Shown here one piece after another: positions 7,234-13,385 of a stretch of DNA of 13,614 nt (positions within the stretch are counted from its first letter, which is position 1; each line of letters starts with the position of its first letter). Source of the stretch: JANNMJ01 sp031397815 (GTDB lineage: Bacteria; Bacteroidota; Bacteroidia; Cytophagales; Hymenobacteraceae); assembly GCA_031397815.1 (NCBI GenBank), contig JANNMJ010000114.1:1-13614 (forward strand), given 5' to 3'. Both the position numbers and the translations under genes were made by a program. Below the pieces are notes generated by a model. That model saw only the letters and a list, made by a program, of their open reading frames with translations. It was not told the origin of the DNA and searched no databases.

Positions 7234-7580
7234 TGGGGGAGAGAAAACGAAAAAAATGACGTCGTGTGGAAGTGGGCCGTTCGCCTTGGCGCGGACTTAT
7301 CCGGCAAGGCCGATGCGGTCCGTCAAAGTTCGGCGCCACCGTCCGTCCGTGCCGAATCGCCGTTCAGCCCCGAAAAGGCGTTGCTCACCGGTCGGCAACC
7401 ATTCGGGCGCTTTCGTGTTTGAGTCAGCGGAATGAAATTAGCCGCCGAATGGTTGAATGCCCGAACCGATTGGGAACGAACTTCGGCACCTACTTTTGCG
7501 CCCTTGATTCTAACGACCTGCTCGTTTCACGCTTGACCGATTTTCGTTTCGACCTGACGTTTACTCCGCTTTCCTGACTG
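7234..7580. other. Divergent intergenic region with an 11-bp inverted repeat
   Basis: These 347 bp separate the divergent 6703-7233 gene and the iron-sulfur carrier gene. CAACCATTCGG (7396-7406) and CCGAATGGTTG (7445-7455) are perfect inverted copies 38 bp apart, ending 14 bp before the -33 element of the plus-strand promoter. An operator for a dimeric regulator is possible but unproven. No ORF in the region looks genuine. Confidence 0.5.
7469..7498 (+). promoter_or_regulatory. Promoter of the iron-sulfur carrier gene
   Basis: TACTTTTG at 7491-7498 matches the Bacteroidota -7 consensus exactly. ATTG at 7469-7472 lies 18 nt upstream (3 of 4 to TTTG). The predicted start near 7503 gives a leader of about 78 nt before the ATG at 7581. 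Confidence 0.65.
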
Positions 7581-7946
7581 ATGGCAACCGCAATCCTTGA
7601 AGCCGCCCCTGTTCGGACGGCTCCCATCACCCTCACCGAGCGTGCTTTGGTAGAGGTGAAAAATATCATCAACGAAAAGAATGTCCCCACTGAGTACGGC
7701 CTGCGTGTAGGCGTGCAAGGCGGCGGCTGTTCGGGCATGAGCTACCTGCTCGGCTTCGACAAGCCCAAGCCCGGCGACGAAACCTACGAGCTCGACGGCG
7801 TGACGCTGATGATGGACCGCAAACACGCGATGTACGTGCTCGGAATGGAAGTCGACTTCCAAGACGGTCTCAACGCCCGTGGGTTCACCTTCAACAACCC
7901 GCAAGCCAAAAGCACCTGCGGCTGCGGCACGTCGTTCTCGTCGTAG
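7581..7946 (+). CDS. HesB/IscA-family A-type iron-sulfur cluster carrier
   Basis: These small cytosolic proteins receive iron-sulfur clusters from a scaffold (in Bacteroidota usually the SUF system) and pass them to target enzymes. The 121-residue product has the three invariant cysteines: C50 in GGGCSGMSYLLGF, and C113 and C115 in the C-terminal STCGCGTSF (C-x62-C-x-C). The core begins at ITLTERALVEVKNII (16-30). The first 15 residues are a short extension common in ErpA/SufA-like proteins. IscA, SufA and ErpA cannot be separated from sequence alone, so no symbol is given. It is a single-gene unit with its own promoter (7469-7498) and a strong terminator 59 bp after the stop. No other suf or isc gene is in the window. 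Confidence 0.95.
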   Translation: MATAILEAAPVRTAPITLTERALVEVKNIINEKNVPTEYGLRVGVQGGGCSGMSYLLGFDKPKPGDETYELDGVTLMMDRKHAMYVLGMEVDFQDGLNARGFTFNNPQAKSTCGCGTSFSS

Positions 7947-8004
7947 ACCGAACGCAGATTGAGCTGATTTTTTTGATTTCGGCTGATTTCCGCTGAAACG
8001 AAAC

Positions 8005-8037
8005 GCGCCCCGACCGGAAGGTCGGGGCGCTTTTTTT
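8005..8037 (+). terminator. Strong intrinsic terminator of the iron-sulfur carrier gene
   Basis: GCGCCCCGACC (8005-8015) and GGTCGGGGCGC (8020-8030) form a perfect 11-bp stem with a GGAA tetraloop, followed directly by seven Ts (8031-8037). It is a textbook Rho-independent terminator. Confidence 0.93.
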
Positions 8038-8070
8038 ATTGGGCGCAATCGATTCGTGTTGTTCGCCCTT

Positions 8071-8118
8071 CGCGCGGGGCTCTGCCCCGTGCGGGCTTTT
8101 CGCGGGACTCTGGCCCGC
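8071..8118. repeat. Pair of adjacent GC-rich hairpins (intergenic repeat-like)
   Basis: The first, 8071-8093, has a 10-bp stem with one G-T pair around loop TCT (CGGGGC-TCT-GCCCCG core). The second, 8102-8118, has a 5-bp GCGGG/CCCGC stem around ACTCTGG. Both carry CTCTG in the loop region, suggesting two diverged copies. They sit between the plus-strand terminator and the 3' end of the minus-strand membrane-protein cluster. On the minus strand no T-run follows, so termination is not clear. Confidence 0.5.
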
Positions 8119-8157
8119 CACGCAGCCCGTGCGTAAAGTGGGCACAGGAAGCAAGCG

Positions 8158-8475
8158 CTAGCGCAGAAATCCCCCGAAAAACAGCGTAAAGAATACCGTC
8201 ACCACCGCCAGATTCCCCCAAAAAATCCACCGAAAACGCCGCACCGGCGCGTCATCGGTCGGCCAGTTGAAGCGGAATGTGCCTCGCGGCGCACCAACAA
8301 GACCCACGATGAAGAGCACCGGCGCTACCACTGCCGCGAACCAGAGATAGAGGAACATCATCGAATCAAACGCACTACTGCTGGTGCCGAATTGATGCCT
8401 AATCAGCGCCAAGACCAGCGCGGCCGTATTCACAATGAGGCAAATCCAGATGCAGATTCGGGCGAGCTTTGCCAT
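8158..8475 (-). CDS. Small membrane protein, tandem family member 1
   Basis: No named family is recognised. The 105-residue product has three predicted membrane segments (about 7-25, 40-61 and 85-103). N-terminal and 63-82 basic residues put the N-terminus and the loop between TM2 and TM3 in the cytoplasm. Shared family signatures are CLIVN (12-16) in TM1, APRGTF (62-67) after TM2, and FRWIFWGNL (81-89) leading into TM3. Three further paralogues lie upstream on the same strand, at 8622-9056, 9182-9520 and 9602-9949. This copy is the most GC-rich of the four and most resembles the 8622-9056 copy in its C-terminal half (both have FWGNLAVV). The 146-bp gap upstream shows only a one-mismatch -7 box. 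No catalytic residues suggest an enzyme. Confidence 0.8.
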   Translation of the reverse strand: MAKLARICIWICLIVNTAALVLALIRHQFGTSSSAFDSMMFLYLWFAAVVAPVLFIVGLVGAPRGTFRFNWPTDDAPVRRFRWIFWGNLAVVTVFFTLFFGGFLR

Positions 8476-8621
8476 ATTAATAGGTTGACGGTGTCAGAGG
8501 CGAGCGGAAACACGTTCGCTCTTTCACCGAAAGTAATTGCTTTTCTGTTGGGGCTTGCTTGCGGGGTTTCAGCTTCACGAGGTAACTGAAGCGGTGGTTT
8601 GGGTGCGCGGCGTGGCGGAAG

Positions 8622-9056
8622 TCAAAAGAGGTGCGTGACACCCATAAGGCTGAATAAAGCCGCGACCACCGCCAGATTGCCCCAAAAACACAAACGGTAG
8701 TGCCACAGCGCTCGGTCGGCGGAAGGCCAGCCCCACTGGAATGTGCCGCGCGGGGCATTTACGATACTGACTAAGAACAAGAACGGCGAAACCAAGGCCG
8801 CAAAAATTGAATACAAAAACAAGATTAGGAAGGCCCATCCTGATTCGGTGCCTTGGTACACTACCAGTGCCACTAGCGCTACCATGTTAGCGACTAAGCA
8901 AATGCCTAAGGAAACAGGAGCAGATCGCCCCGCTACCTGTTTGTAGAATAATTTCGGTTTGAATATGAAAACGAAGATGAGGTAAATGTAGAACGAAAAG
9001 AAGAACAGAAATTTCAGTATAACATCGAGGGAAAATTGTTCGAGCATATTCTGCAT
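8622..9056 (-). CDS. Small membrane protein, tandem family member 2, with an extra N-terminal TM
   Basis: This 144-residue paralogue carries about 40 additional N-terminal residues. They include a very hydrophobic aromatic-rich segment (about 13-33, FLFFFSFYIYLIFVFIF), then KPKLFYKQ and the family core. Core motifs are ICLVAN (52-57) in its TM1, APRGTF (101-106) and YRLCFWGNL (120-128), then a final TM. Total predicted TMs: four. The ATG at 9056 is well placed, and a shorter start would begin inside the core. DNA here is unusually AT-rich: 8941-9000 has 18 G/C of 60. The 125-bp upstream gap has a 10-bp near-perfect tandem repeat (GAAGTAGTAA then GAAGTAGTAT on the minus strand) but no clear promoter. 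Function is unknown. Confidence 0.8.
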   Translation of the reverse strand: MQNMLEQFSLDVILKFLFFFSFYIYLIFVFIFKPKLFYKQVAGRSAPVSLGICLVANMVALVALVVYQGTESGWAFLILFLYSIFAALVSPFLFLVSIVNAPRGTFQWGWPSADRALWHYRLCFWGNLAVVAALFSLMGVTHLF

Positions 9057-9181
9057 GGTTGAAGTGGCGGGTCCGAAGACACATCCCTGCGATACTACTT
9101 CTTACTACTTCATAGACTCCAAAAAACACGCGCCTCGGCCGAAAAATTGAGATGTTCTGGCTTTTCCACACACTGGTTAGC

Positions 9182-9520
9182 TTACCGGTTAGAAGGAACT
9201 AAGGCGATGCGCAGGAGAACGTATATTATATCCCACCATCGAAAAACTGCCAGCAACAAATTTCCCCAAAACAGCCGCCTGTAGGTAACTACTGCCTCAT
9301 CGGCAAGCGTATTGCGGGTGAATGTGCCTTTGGGAGCGGTAAAAATCGCGAAGACAAAAAGTATGGGCGCTAGTGTGGCGGCGAATATCCCATACACTAT
9401 AGTAAAGAGAATAAGCCCCGTCGAAACCGCTGTTTCATACGACACAGCTTTCTGAAGCAGCACGGCGATGATGCCAAACACGTTGGCCACTATGCAGATA
9501 AGTAACGCCTTTCGTCCCAT
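9182..9520 (-). CDS. Small membrane protein, tandem family member 3
   Basis: With ATG 9520 the product has 112 residues, matching the lengths of members 1 and 4. Its APKGTF then falls at 62-67, exactly as in member 1. Other signatures are CIVAN (9-13) and YRRLFWGNL (80-88). Three membrane segments are predicted (about 6-23, 36-60, 86-106). The frame remains open upstream to a TTG at 9595, but the added residues (RELTLNWRGSLPRAG) are polar and have no counterpart in the paralogues, so I reject that start. The gap to the preceding paralogue is 81 bp and contains a small palindrome (9574-9588). Function is unknown. Confidence 0.78.
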   Translation of the reverse strand: MGRKALLICIVANVFGIIAVLLQKAVSYETAVSTGLILFTIVYGIFAATLAPILFVFAIFTAPKGTFTRNTLADEAVVTYRRLFWGNLLLAVFRWWDIIYVLLRIALVPSNR

Positions 9521-9573
9521 AACACTTAATGCTTTGTCGTCACATCTTCCAGCACGCGGCAGAGACCCGCGCC

Positions 9574-9588
9574 AATTGAGTGTCAATT
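9574..9588. repeat. Small perfect palindrome between two paralogues
   Basis: AATTGA-GTG-TCAATT is a 6-bp perfect inverted repeat with a 3-nt spacer. It lies between the stop of the 9602-9949 gene and the ATG at 9520. It could be an operator half-site pair or a small RNA hairpin; it may also be chance in AT-rich DNA. Confidence 0.3.
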
Positions 9589-9601
9589 CACGCAATGAAC
9601 T

Positions 9602-9949
9602 TCACTCTCCCGCTCCGGTAAGTACTCGCCACAGCAAGAAAACAGGACCTGATACAGTCATTAAAGCCCAAATGAGGTTGAAACCAAACAGCAGTCGGTA
9701 TCGACGTACTGCTTGGGCAGTAGTCAGCTTCAAGATAAAAGTCCCTTTTGGAGCACCTGCGATAGAGATAATAAAGAAAACGGGCAAAACGAGAAGCGCG
9801 TATCCGGAGTAAACTATGACACCTGCAATTGGAATACTAAACGGTATGTAGAAGCTGATAACAGACAAAAACACCCCAGCCGTATTGGCAATGATACAGA
9901 ACCATAGGGCGAACCGTCCTTCAGATTCGGAGTTCGCTAATATCATCAC
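9602..9949 (-). CDS. Small membrane protein, tandem family member 4
   Basis: This 115-residue paralogue has CIIAN (18-22), APKGTF (66-71) and YRLLFGFNL (84-92). It lacks the W of the FWGNL motif and is the most diverged copy. Three membrane segments are predicted (about 13-34, 40-65, 90-110). It can start at GTG 9949 or ATG 9946. The GTG directly follows the TGA of the ChaN-like gene (TGA-GTG-ATG), which strongly suggests translational coupling and a shared mRNA. This links the membrane family to the ChaN-like and ABC genes. Function is unknown. Confidence 0.82.
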   Translation of the reverse strand: MMILANSESEGRFALWFCIIANTAGVFLSVISFYIPFSIPIAGVIVYSGYALLVLPVFFIISIAGAPKGTFILKLTTAQAVRRYRLLFGFNLIWALMTVSGPVFLLWRVLTGAGE

Positions 9950-10882
9950 TCAGTACGTCGTCGTCATATCCTCTGGCACGACCAGAATATAATCCGCCCG
10001 GCCCCGATTCTCTTCACTCAACTTGCCTAAATCGGCTTGCGAGACGGTGCTGATGGTGAGGAGCTTGGTGGTGGGCGCTTCCTGTAAGAGGTACTCGCAG
10101 ATGCCGGAGTGCCAATCGGAGTGGAAGGAGCCGTTGACGTGTAGGAACGTCTCGGTGGTGCCGCGCCCGGTGGCGATGAAGTGCGCCATCGTGGCGTCTT
10201 TCAGGGCTTGGGCGGCAATCATGTTGTCGAGGCCGGGGCCGGGGCTGCCGTGGGCGGCGTCGCCGCCGAACATGGCGCGCATTTTTTGGTAGGCGGGGCG
10301 CTGCGGGTCCACGGCGAGTGGGAGCGGCATTAGCCACGCTTTCTCGGCGTCAGGTAGTACGGCTAACTTCTCAGGGCCGCTCTGTGCCACAATCCGGGCC
10401 AGCGGGCGCGGAGCGTTGGTGCCGATGAAGCGCAGGCGGTTGGTACGCGCCAGCTCCACGAGCGGGCGGTAGTCAGTAGCGTAGTTGGGCCAGAGGCGGG
10501 CCTGATCGGTGAGCGTCTTTTCGGTGACGGAGTCGCACACAGCCACGTAACCGGCCAGTATGGGCTGCACGTCGCGCTCGAACATCTCGGCGCCGAGGAC
10601 GAGGCGATTGCCCTTCGCGGCCAGCAAATCCTGCGCGACTTGCAGCTCCAGCCAGTGCGCGATGGGGTTGTTGTGCGACTCGCCGAACAGCACCACATCG
10701 GCCCCCATCAGCGCCTTCGTCATCTTGCCGTACGGCACGGGCTTCCCGGCACTCGTGAACAGCCGGTACGCGGGCTTGTCCGCCGCCTTTTGGGCGCGGG
10801 CAGGCGTGGCGAGCAGACAGAGTAGGGGTACTGCGGAGCCGAGGCCCCGCAGTACGGTTTTTATCCTTTGTAGAACAGCCAT
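9950..10882 (-). CDS. ChaN-family haem-binding protein (DUF399-like), exported
   Basis: The family (Campylobacter ChaN is the studied member) binds haem at a dimer interface and is linked to iron uptake. The 310-residue product has an N-terminal signal peptide (basic 1-12, hydrophobic 14-25, cleavage after PARA, A30). The C22 context PLLC is a poor lipobox, so it may be a soluble periplasmic protein instead of a lipoprotein. Family motifs are VVLFGESHNN (63-72) with E68 and H70, LGAEMFERDVQ (96-106), GTNAPR (154-159), AAQALKDATMA (223-233) and VNGSFHSDWHSGI (249-261). The ATG at 10882 overlaps the end of the permease gene by 22 bp, and the stop touches the start of the next membrane-protein gene. 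It is thus the middle of an apparent operon. The physiological ligand here is inferred from the family only. Confidence 0.88.
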   Translation of the reverse strand: MAVLQRIKTVLRGLGSAVPLLCLLATPARAQKAADKPAYRLFTSAGKPVPYGKMTKALMGADVVLFGESHNNPIAHWLELQVAQDLLAAKGNRLVLGAEMFERDVQPILAGYVAVCDSVTEKTLTDQARLWPNYATDYRPLVELARTNRLRFIGTNAPRPLARIVAQSGPEKLAVLPDAEKAWLMPLPLAVDPQRPAYQKMRAMFGGDAAHGSPGPGLDNMIAAQALKDATMAHFIATGRGTTETFLHVNGSFHSDWHSGICEYLLQEAPTTKLLTISTVSQADLGKLSEENRGRADYILVVPEDMTTTY

Positions 10883-12258
10883 TTGCCTAGCTCACGGAAA
10901 GTCGGCTTTTTGCCGTACATCAAAATCCCGACGCGGTAAATCCGCCCCGCAAACCACGTAGTGCCCACGAAACCGGCCACCAGCAGCGCCATCGAGAGCG
11001 CCAATTGCCACCCCGGCACGCCGCCGAACGGCATCCGCATCACCATCACAATCGGCGAGGTGAACGGAATCAGCGACATCCAGACCGCTACCGGGCCGTT
11101 CGGGTTGTTAATCACGACCGCCTGCGCAATGATGAACGACAGAATCAGCGGCATCGTGATGGGCATCATGAACTGCTGAGCGTCGGTTTCGGCGTCCACG
11201 GCCGCGCCCACCGCGCCGAAGAGCGCCGCGTAGAGCAGGTAGCCGCCGAGGAAGTAGAAAACGAACGTGAAGAGCAGCACCGCCCAGTTCACTTCCTTCA
11301 CTTGGCTCCAGAAGCTGGCCATCTTGGCGGCTTTGGCGTCCTTGGCGGCGGCCGTTTCCGACTTGGCGGGGGTTGCCGCCCCGACGCTCGCGCCGGAACC
11401 CGTATCGGCGGCGCGGGCGGCGGCCATCGTGGCTTCGGGGGCGTTTTGCGCCTGCGCCATCGGCGTGGTGCGGTTGATGCCGAACTGCGAGGCGAGGGTG
11501 GTGGTGACGGCGTACGAGAGTGTCACCCAAAGCAGAAACTGGGTCAGGCCGACGGCCGCGATGCCGAGAATCTTGCCCATCATCAGCTGAAAGGGCTTCA
11601 CCGACGAAATCATCACTTCCACGATGCGGTTCGTCTTCTCTTCCGTCACGCCGCGCATCACCTGCACGCCGTAGAGGAAGGTGAAGAGGTAAATCAGCAG
11701 CGCGCCGCCGTAACCGAGGCCGATGACGAGGCCGGCGTTGTCGTCTTTTTCGGCGCCGGACGCGTCGAGGCGGGTGGTTTTGAGGTCGAGGTCCTGGACG
11801 CGGGCGGCGGCGAGGACTTTCTCGTCAATCCCTGACCGCTGCAAGCGCAATTGCTCTACTTGGCGCCGGAGTAGCTTTTCGAGGCCGAGCTGTTGGTCGA
11901 GGCCGAGGTTGGCTTCGGTGAAAAGCTGAAGGCCGTCGGGGTGGTCGAGGCTGAGGGTGGCGGGGGCGTAGAGCAGCACGGTGCCTTTCTGGCCCTTCAG
12001 GCCCGCTTTGGCACTGGCCAACGGCGGCGCGACGGGCACAAAGCGGTACGAAGAATCGGCCGAGGCCAATCCGCTGAGCTTCCCCGACTCGTCGAGGACG
12101 CGCACCACGACGGCGTCGTTATCCGAAGAAGCGAGCCAAACCGGAATGGCGAACGCCGCCGCCAGCAGCAGCGGGCCGAGAATCGTCATCACCACGAAAC
12201 TCTTCTTCCGAACCCGCGTGAGGTATTCGCGCTGGAAAATCAACCAAATCTTTTCCAT
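10861..12258 (-). CDS. ABC-2 type transporter permease (NatB/YhaP-like)
   Basis: This is the membrane half of an exporter that pairs with the ATPase encoded 6 bp upstream. The 465-residue product begins with a cytoplasmic MEKIWLIFQREYLTRVRKKS followed by TM1 (21-43). A large extracytoplasmic domain (44-175) comes next, then a six-TM bundle (about 176-199, 226-254, 325-354, 366-385, 392-410, 417-440). The cytoplasmic coupling segment contains TEEKTNRIVEVMISS (205-219), the hallmark of this family. An alanine-rich low-complexity insert (263-313, many A, K, T, S) separates the second and third TM of the bundle and looks like a lineage-specific extension. The substrate cannot be told from sequence: NatAB relatives have been linked to sodium export, others to lipids or peptides. 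Confidence 0.92.
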   Translation of the reverse strand: MEKIWLIFQREYLTRVRKKSFVVMTILGPLLLAAAFAIPVWLASSDNDAVVVRVLDESGKLSGLASADSSYRFVPVAPPLASAKAGLKGQKGTVLLYAPATLSLDHPDGLQLFTEANLGLDQQLGLEKLLRRQVEQLRLQRSGIDEKVLAAARVQDLDLKTTRLDASGAEKDDNAGLVIGLGYGGALLIYLFTFLYGVQVMRGVTEEKTNRIVEVMISSVKPFQLMMGKILGIAAVGLTQFLLWVTLSYAVTTTLASQFGINRTTPMAQAQNAPEATMAAARAADTGSGASVGAATPAKSETAAAKDAKAAKMASFWSQVKEVNWAVLLFTFVFYFLGGYLLYAALFGAVGAAVDAETDAQQFMMPITMPLILSFIIAQAVVINNPNGPVAVWMSLIPFTSPIVMVMRMPFGGVPGWQLALSMALLVAGFVGTTWFAGRIYRVGILMYGKKPTFRELGKWLFYKG

Positions 12259-12264
12259 AAGAAA

Positions 12265-13227
12265 TTACGCCGTAACGGCGGCGTTGGCGGTTTCGGAATC
12301 CCGCACGGTGCGGATGAAAATGTCGTTGATACTCGGAATCAGCTCGTGAACGGCGTGAATCTGCGCGGGCGTTTTCTCGATGAGGAAGCGCAGTAGCGTG
12401 TTGAGCGTGACGCCGTTGAGGAGCTGCGCGGTGAGGCGGAAGTGATTATCCGGCAGCCGGTCTTGCTCCAAAACCTTGAAATCGGGGTGGGCGAGCATCG
12501 GGGGCGTCGGGCTGGTGCCGATGACCTCGAAAGTGCTCGTCCGGAACGAGTTGCGTACGTCCTTCACCGGCCCGTCGAGCACCTTGCGCGAGCGGTTGAT
12601 GAGGGCGATATGGTCGCACAGCTCTTCCACCGATTCCATGCGGTGGGTGCTGAAAATGATGGTGGTGCCGCGCTTCCGCAGCTCCAGAATCTCGTCCTTG
12701 ATGAGGTTGGCGTTGATGGGGTCGAAGCCGGAAAATGGCTCGTCGAGAATCAGCAGCTCCGGCTCGTGCAACACCGTGGCGATGAACTGCACTTTCTGCT
12801 GCATCCCTTTCGAGAGGTCTTCAATATTTTTCTGCGCCTGACCCTTGAAATCGAGCTTATCGAGCCAGTGATTGATGCGCCGCAGCGCCTCGTCCTTCGG
12901 CATCCCCTTGAGGCGCGCCAAGTACAAAAGCTGCTCCCCGACTTTCATCTTCTTATACAGCCCGCGCTCTTCGGGCAGGTACCCGATGCGGCCGATGTGG
13001 GACGGATTCAGCCGCTCGCCCTTGAAGAAAACTTCCCCCGAATCGGGCGCCGTAATCTGGGTGATGATGCGGATGAGCGACGTTTTACCCGCTCCGTTCG
13101 GCCCCAAAAGGCCAAAAATGGAGCCGGTCGGAATGTCGAACGACACGTCGGAGACCGCCGTATGGCGCTCATACTGCTTACCGACGTGACGGACGGAGAG
13201 AAGGGGGACGGCAGTGGGTTCGGTCAT
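12265..13227 (-). CDS. ABC transporter ATP-binding protein (NatA-like, C-terminal DUF4162-type domain)
   Basis: This ATPase drives the ABC-2 exporter whose permease follows after 6 bp. From ATG 13227 there are 320 residues: A-loop Y19, Walker A GPNGAGKT (42-49), Q-loop region near YLPEERGLYKK (83-93), signature LSKGMQQKV (138-146), Walker B LLILDEPFSGFDP (158-170) and H-loop H195 (STHRM). The C-terminal extension (about 225-305) is the DUF4162-type domain common in this group. The frame is open upstream to 13383, but those extra residues translate the repeat-rich intergenic DNA and have no ABC homology, while MTEPTAVPLLSVRHVGKQY is a standard N-terminus. It is the first gene of the proposed operon and probably sits at the inner membrane with the permease. 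Confidence 0.95.
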   Translation of the reverse strand: MTEPTAVPLLSVRHVGKQYERHTAVSDVSFDIPTGSIFGLLGPNGAGKTSLIRIITQITAPDSGEVFFKGERLNPSHIGRIGYLPEERGLYKKMKVGEQLLYLARLKGMPKDEALRRINHWLDKLDFKGQAQKNIEDLSKGMQQKVQFIATVLHEPELLILDEPFSGFDPINANLIKDEILELRKRGTTIIFSTHRMESVEELCDHIALINRSRKVLDGPVKDVRNSFRTSTFEVIGTSPTPPMLAHPDFKVLEQDRLPDNHFRLTAQLLNGVTLNTLLRFLIEKTPAQIHAVHELIPSINDIFIRTVRDSETANAAVTA

Positions 13228-13235
13228 AATGGGGC

Positions 13236-13243
13236 GAAAGGTA
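13236..13243 (-). promoter_or_regulatory. Possible -7 element for the ABC operon
   Basis: TACCTTTC on the minus strand is one base off TAnnTTTG and lies 8 bp before the ATG at 13227. No good -33 element is visible. If used, the leader would be only a few bases, as proposed for dnaX. Confidence 0.3.
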
Positions 13244-13270
13244 GAACACGCGCCGATGTGTGACGCATAG

Positions 13271-13315
13271 CGAACCCGTAGCCAACCCGTGACCGACCCG
13301 CGTGGCCAACCCGTA
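13271..13315. repeat. Imperfect 11-13-bp tandem repeats
   Basis: Four degenerate units built on gccaacccgta occur in a row: cgaacccgta, gccaacccgtga, ccgacccgcgtg, gccaacccgta. They lie just upstream of the ABC operon start, in DNA with no supported gene. Confidence 0.6.
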
Positions 13316-13319
13316 GCCA

Positions 13320-13376
13320 GCTCTGTCCCAGAGATGGTGTCCAATCCGCCTATCCACGTCGTCTCTGAGACAGAGC
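13320..13376. repeat. Long imperfect inverted repeat (15-bp arms, one mismatch)
   Basis: GCTCTGTCCCAGAGA (13320-13334) pairs with TCTCTGAGACAGAGC (13362-13376) at 14 of 15 positions around a 27-nt loop. It abuts the 42-bp periodic array on its right. There is no T-run, so it is not a standard terminator. Confidence 0.7.
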
Positions 13377-13385
13377 CGACCACGT

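Noticed and set aside
6626..7339. 237-codon minus-strand frame overlapping the 6703-7233 gene
   Set aside because: The translation is Arg/His/Pro-rich without domain features, while the 176-residue frame has a clean membrane anchor and normal composition.
7527..8048. 173-codon minus-strand open frame over the iron-sulfur carrier gene
   Set aside because: The plus-strand gene has the three family cysteines, a promoter and a terminator. The minus frame even crosses the terminator.
9521..9595. TTG start giving a 137-residue version of membrane family member 3
   Set aside because: The extra 25 residues are polar and absent from the paralogues. ATG 9520 aligns the APxGTF motif exactly with member 1.
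11005..11835. 276-codon plus-strand open frame
   Set aside because: It is antisense to the ABC permease. The His/Arg/Gly-rich translation is typical of a shadow frame.
12265..13227. GldA gliding-motility ATPase
   Set aside because: It is similar as an ABC ATPase, but the partner is a 465-residue NatB/YhaP-type permease with a large external domain. No GldF or GldG is present.
13228..13383. N-terminal extension of the ABC ATPase to 13383
   Set aside because: It translates intergenic tandem and inverted repeats (GLATRVGHGLATG). The ABC fold and a normal N-terminus begin at ATG 13227, next to a -7-like box.
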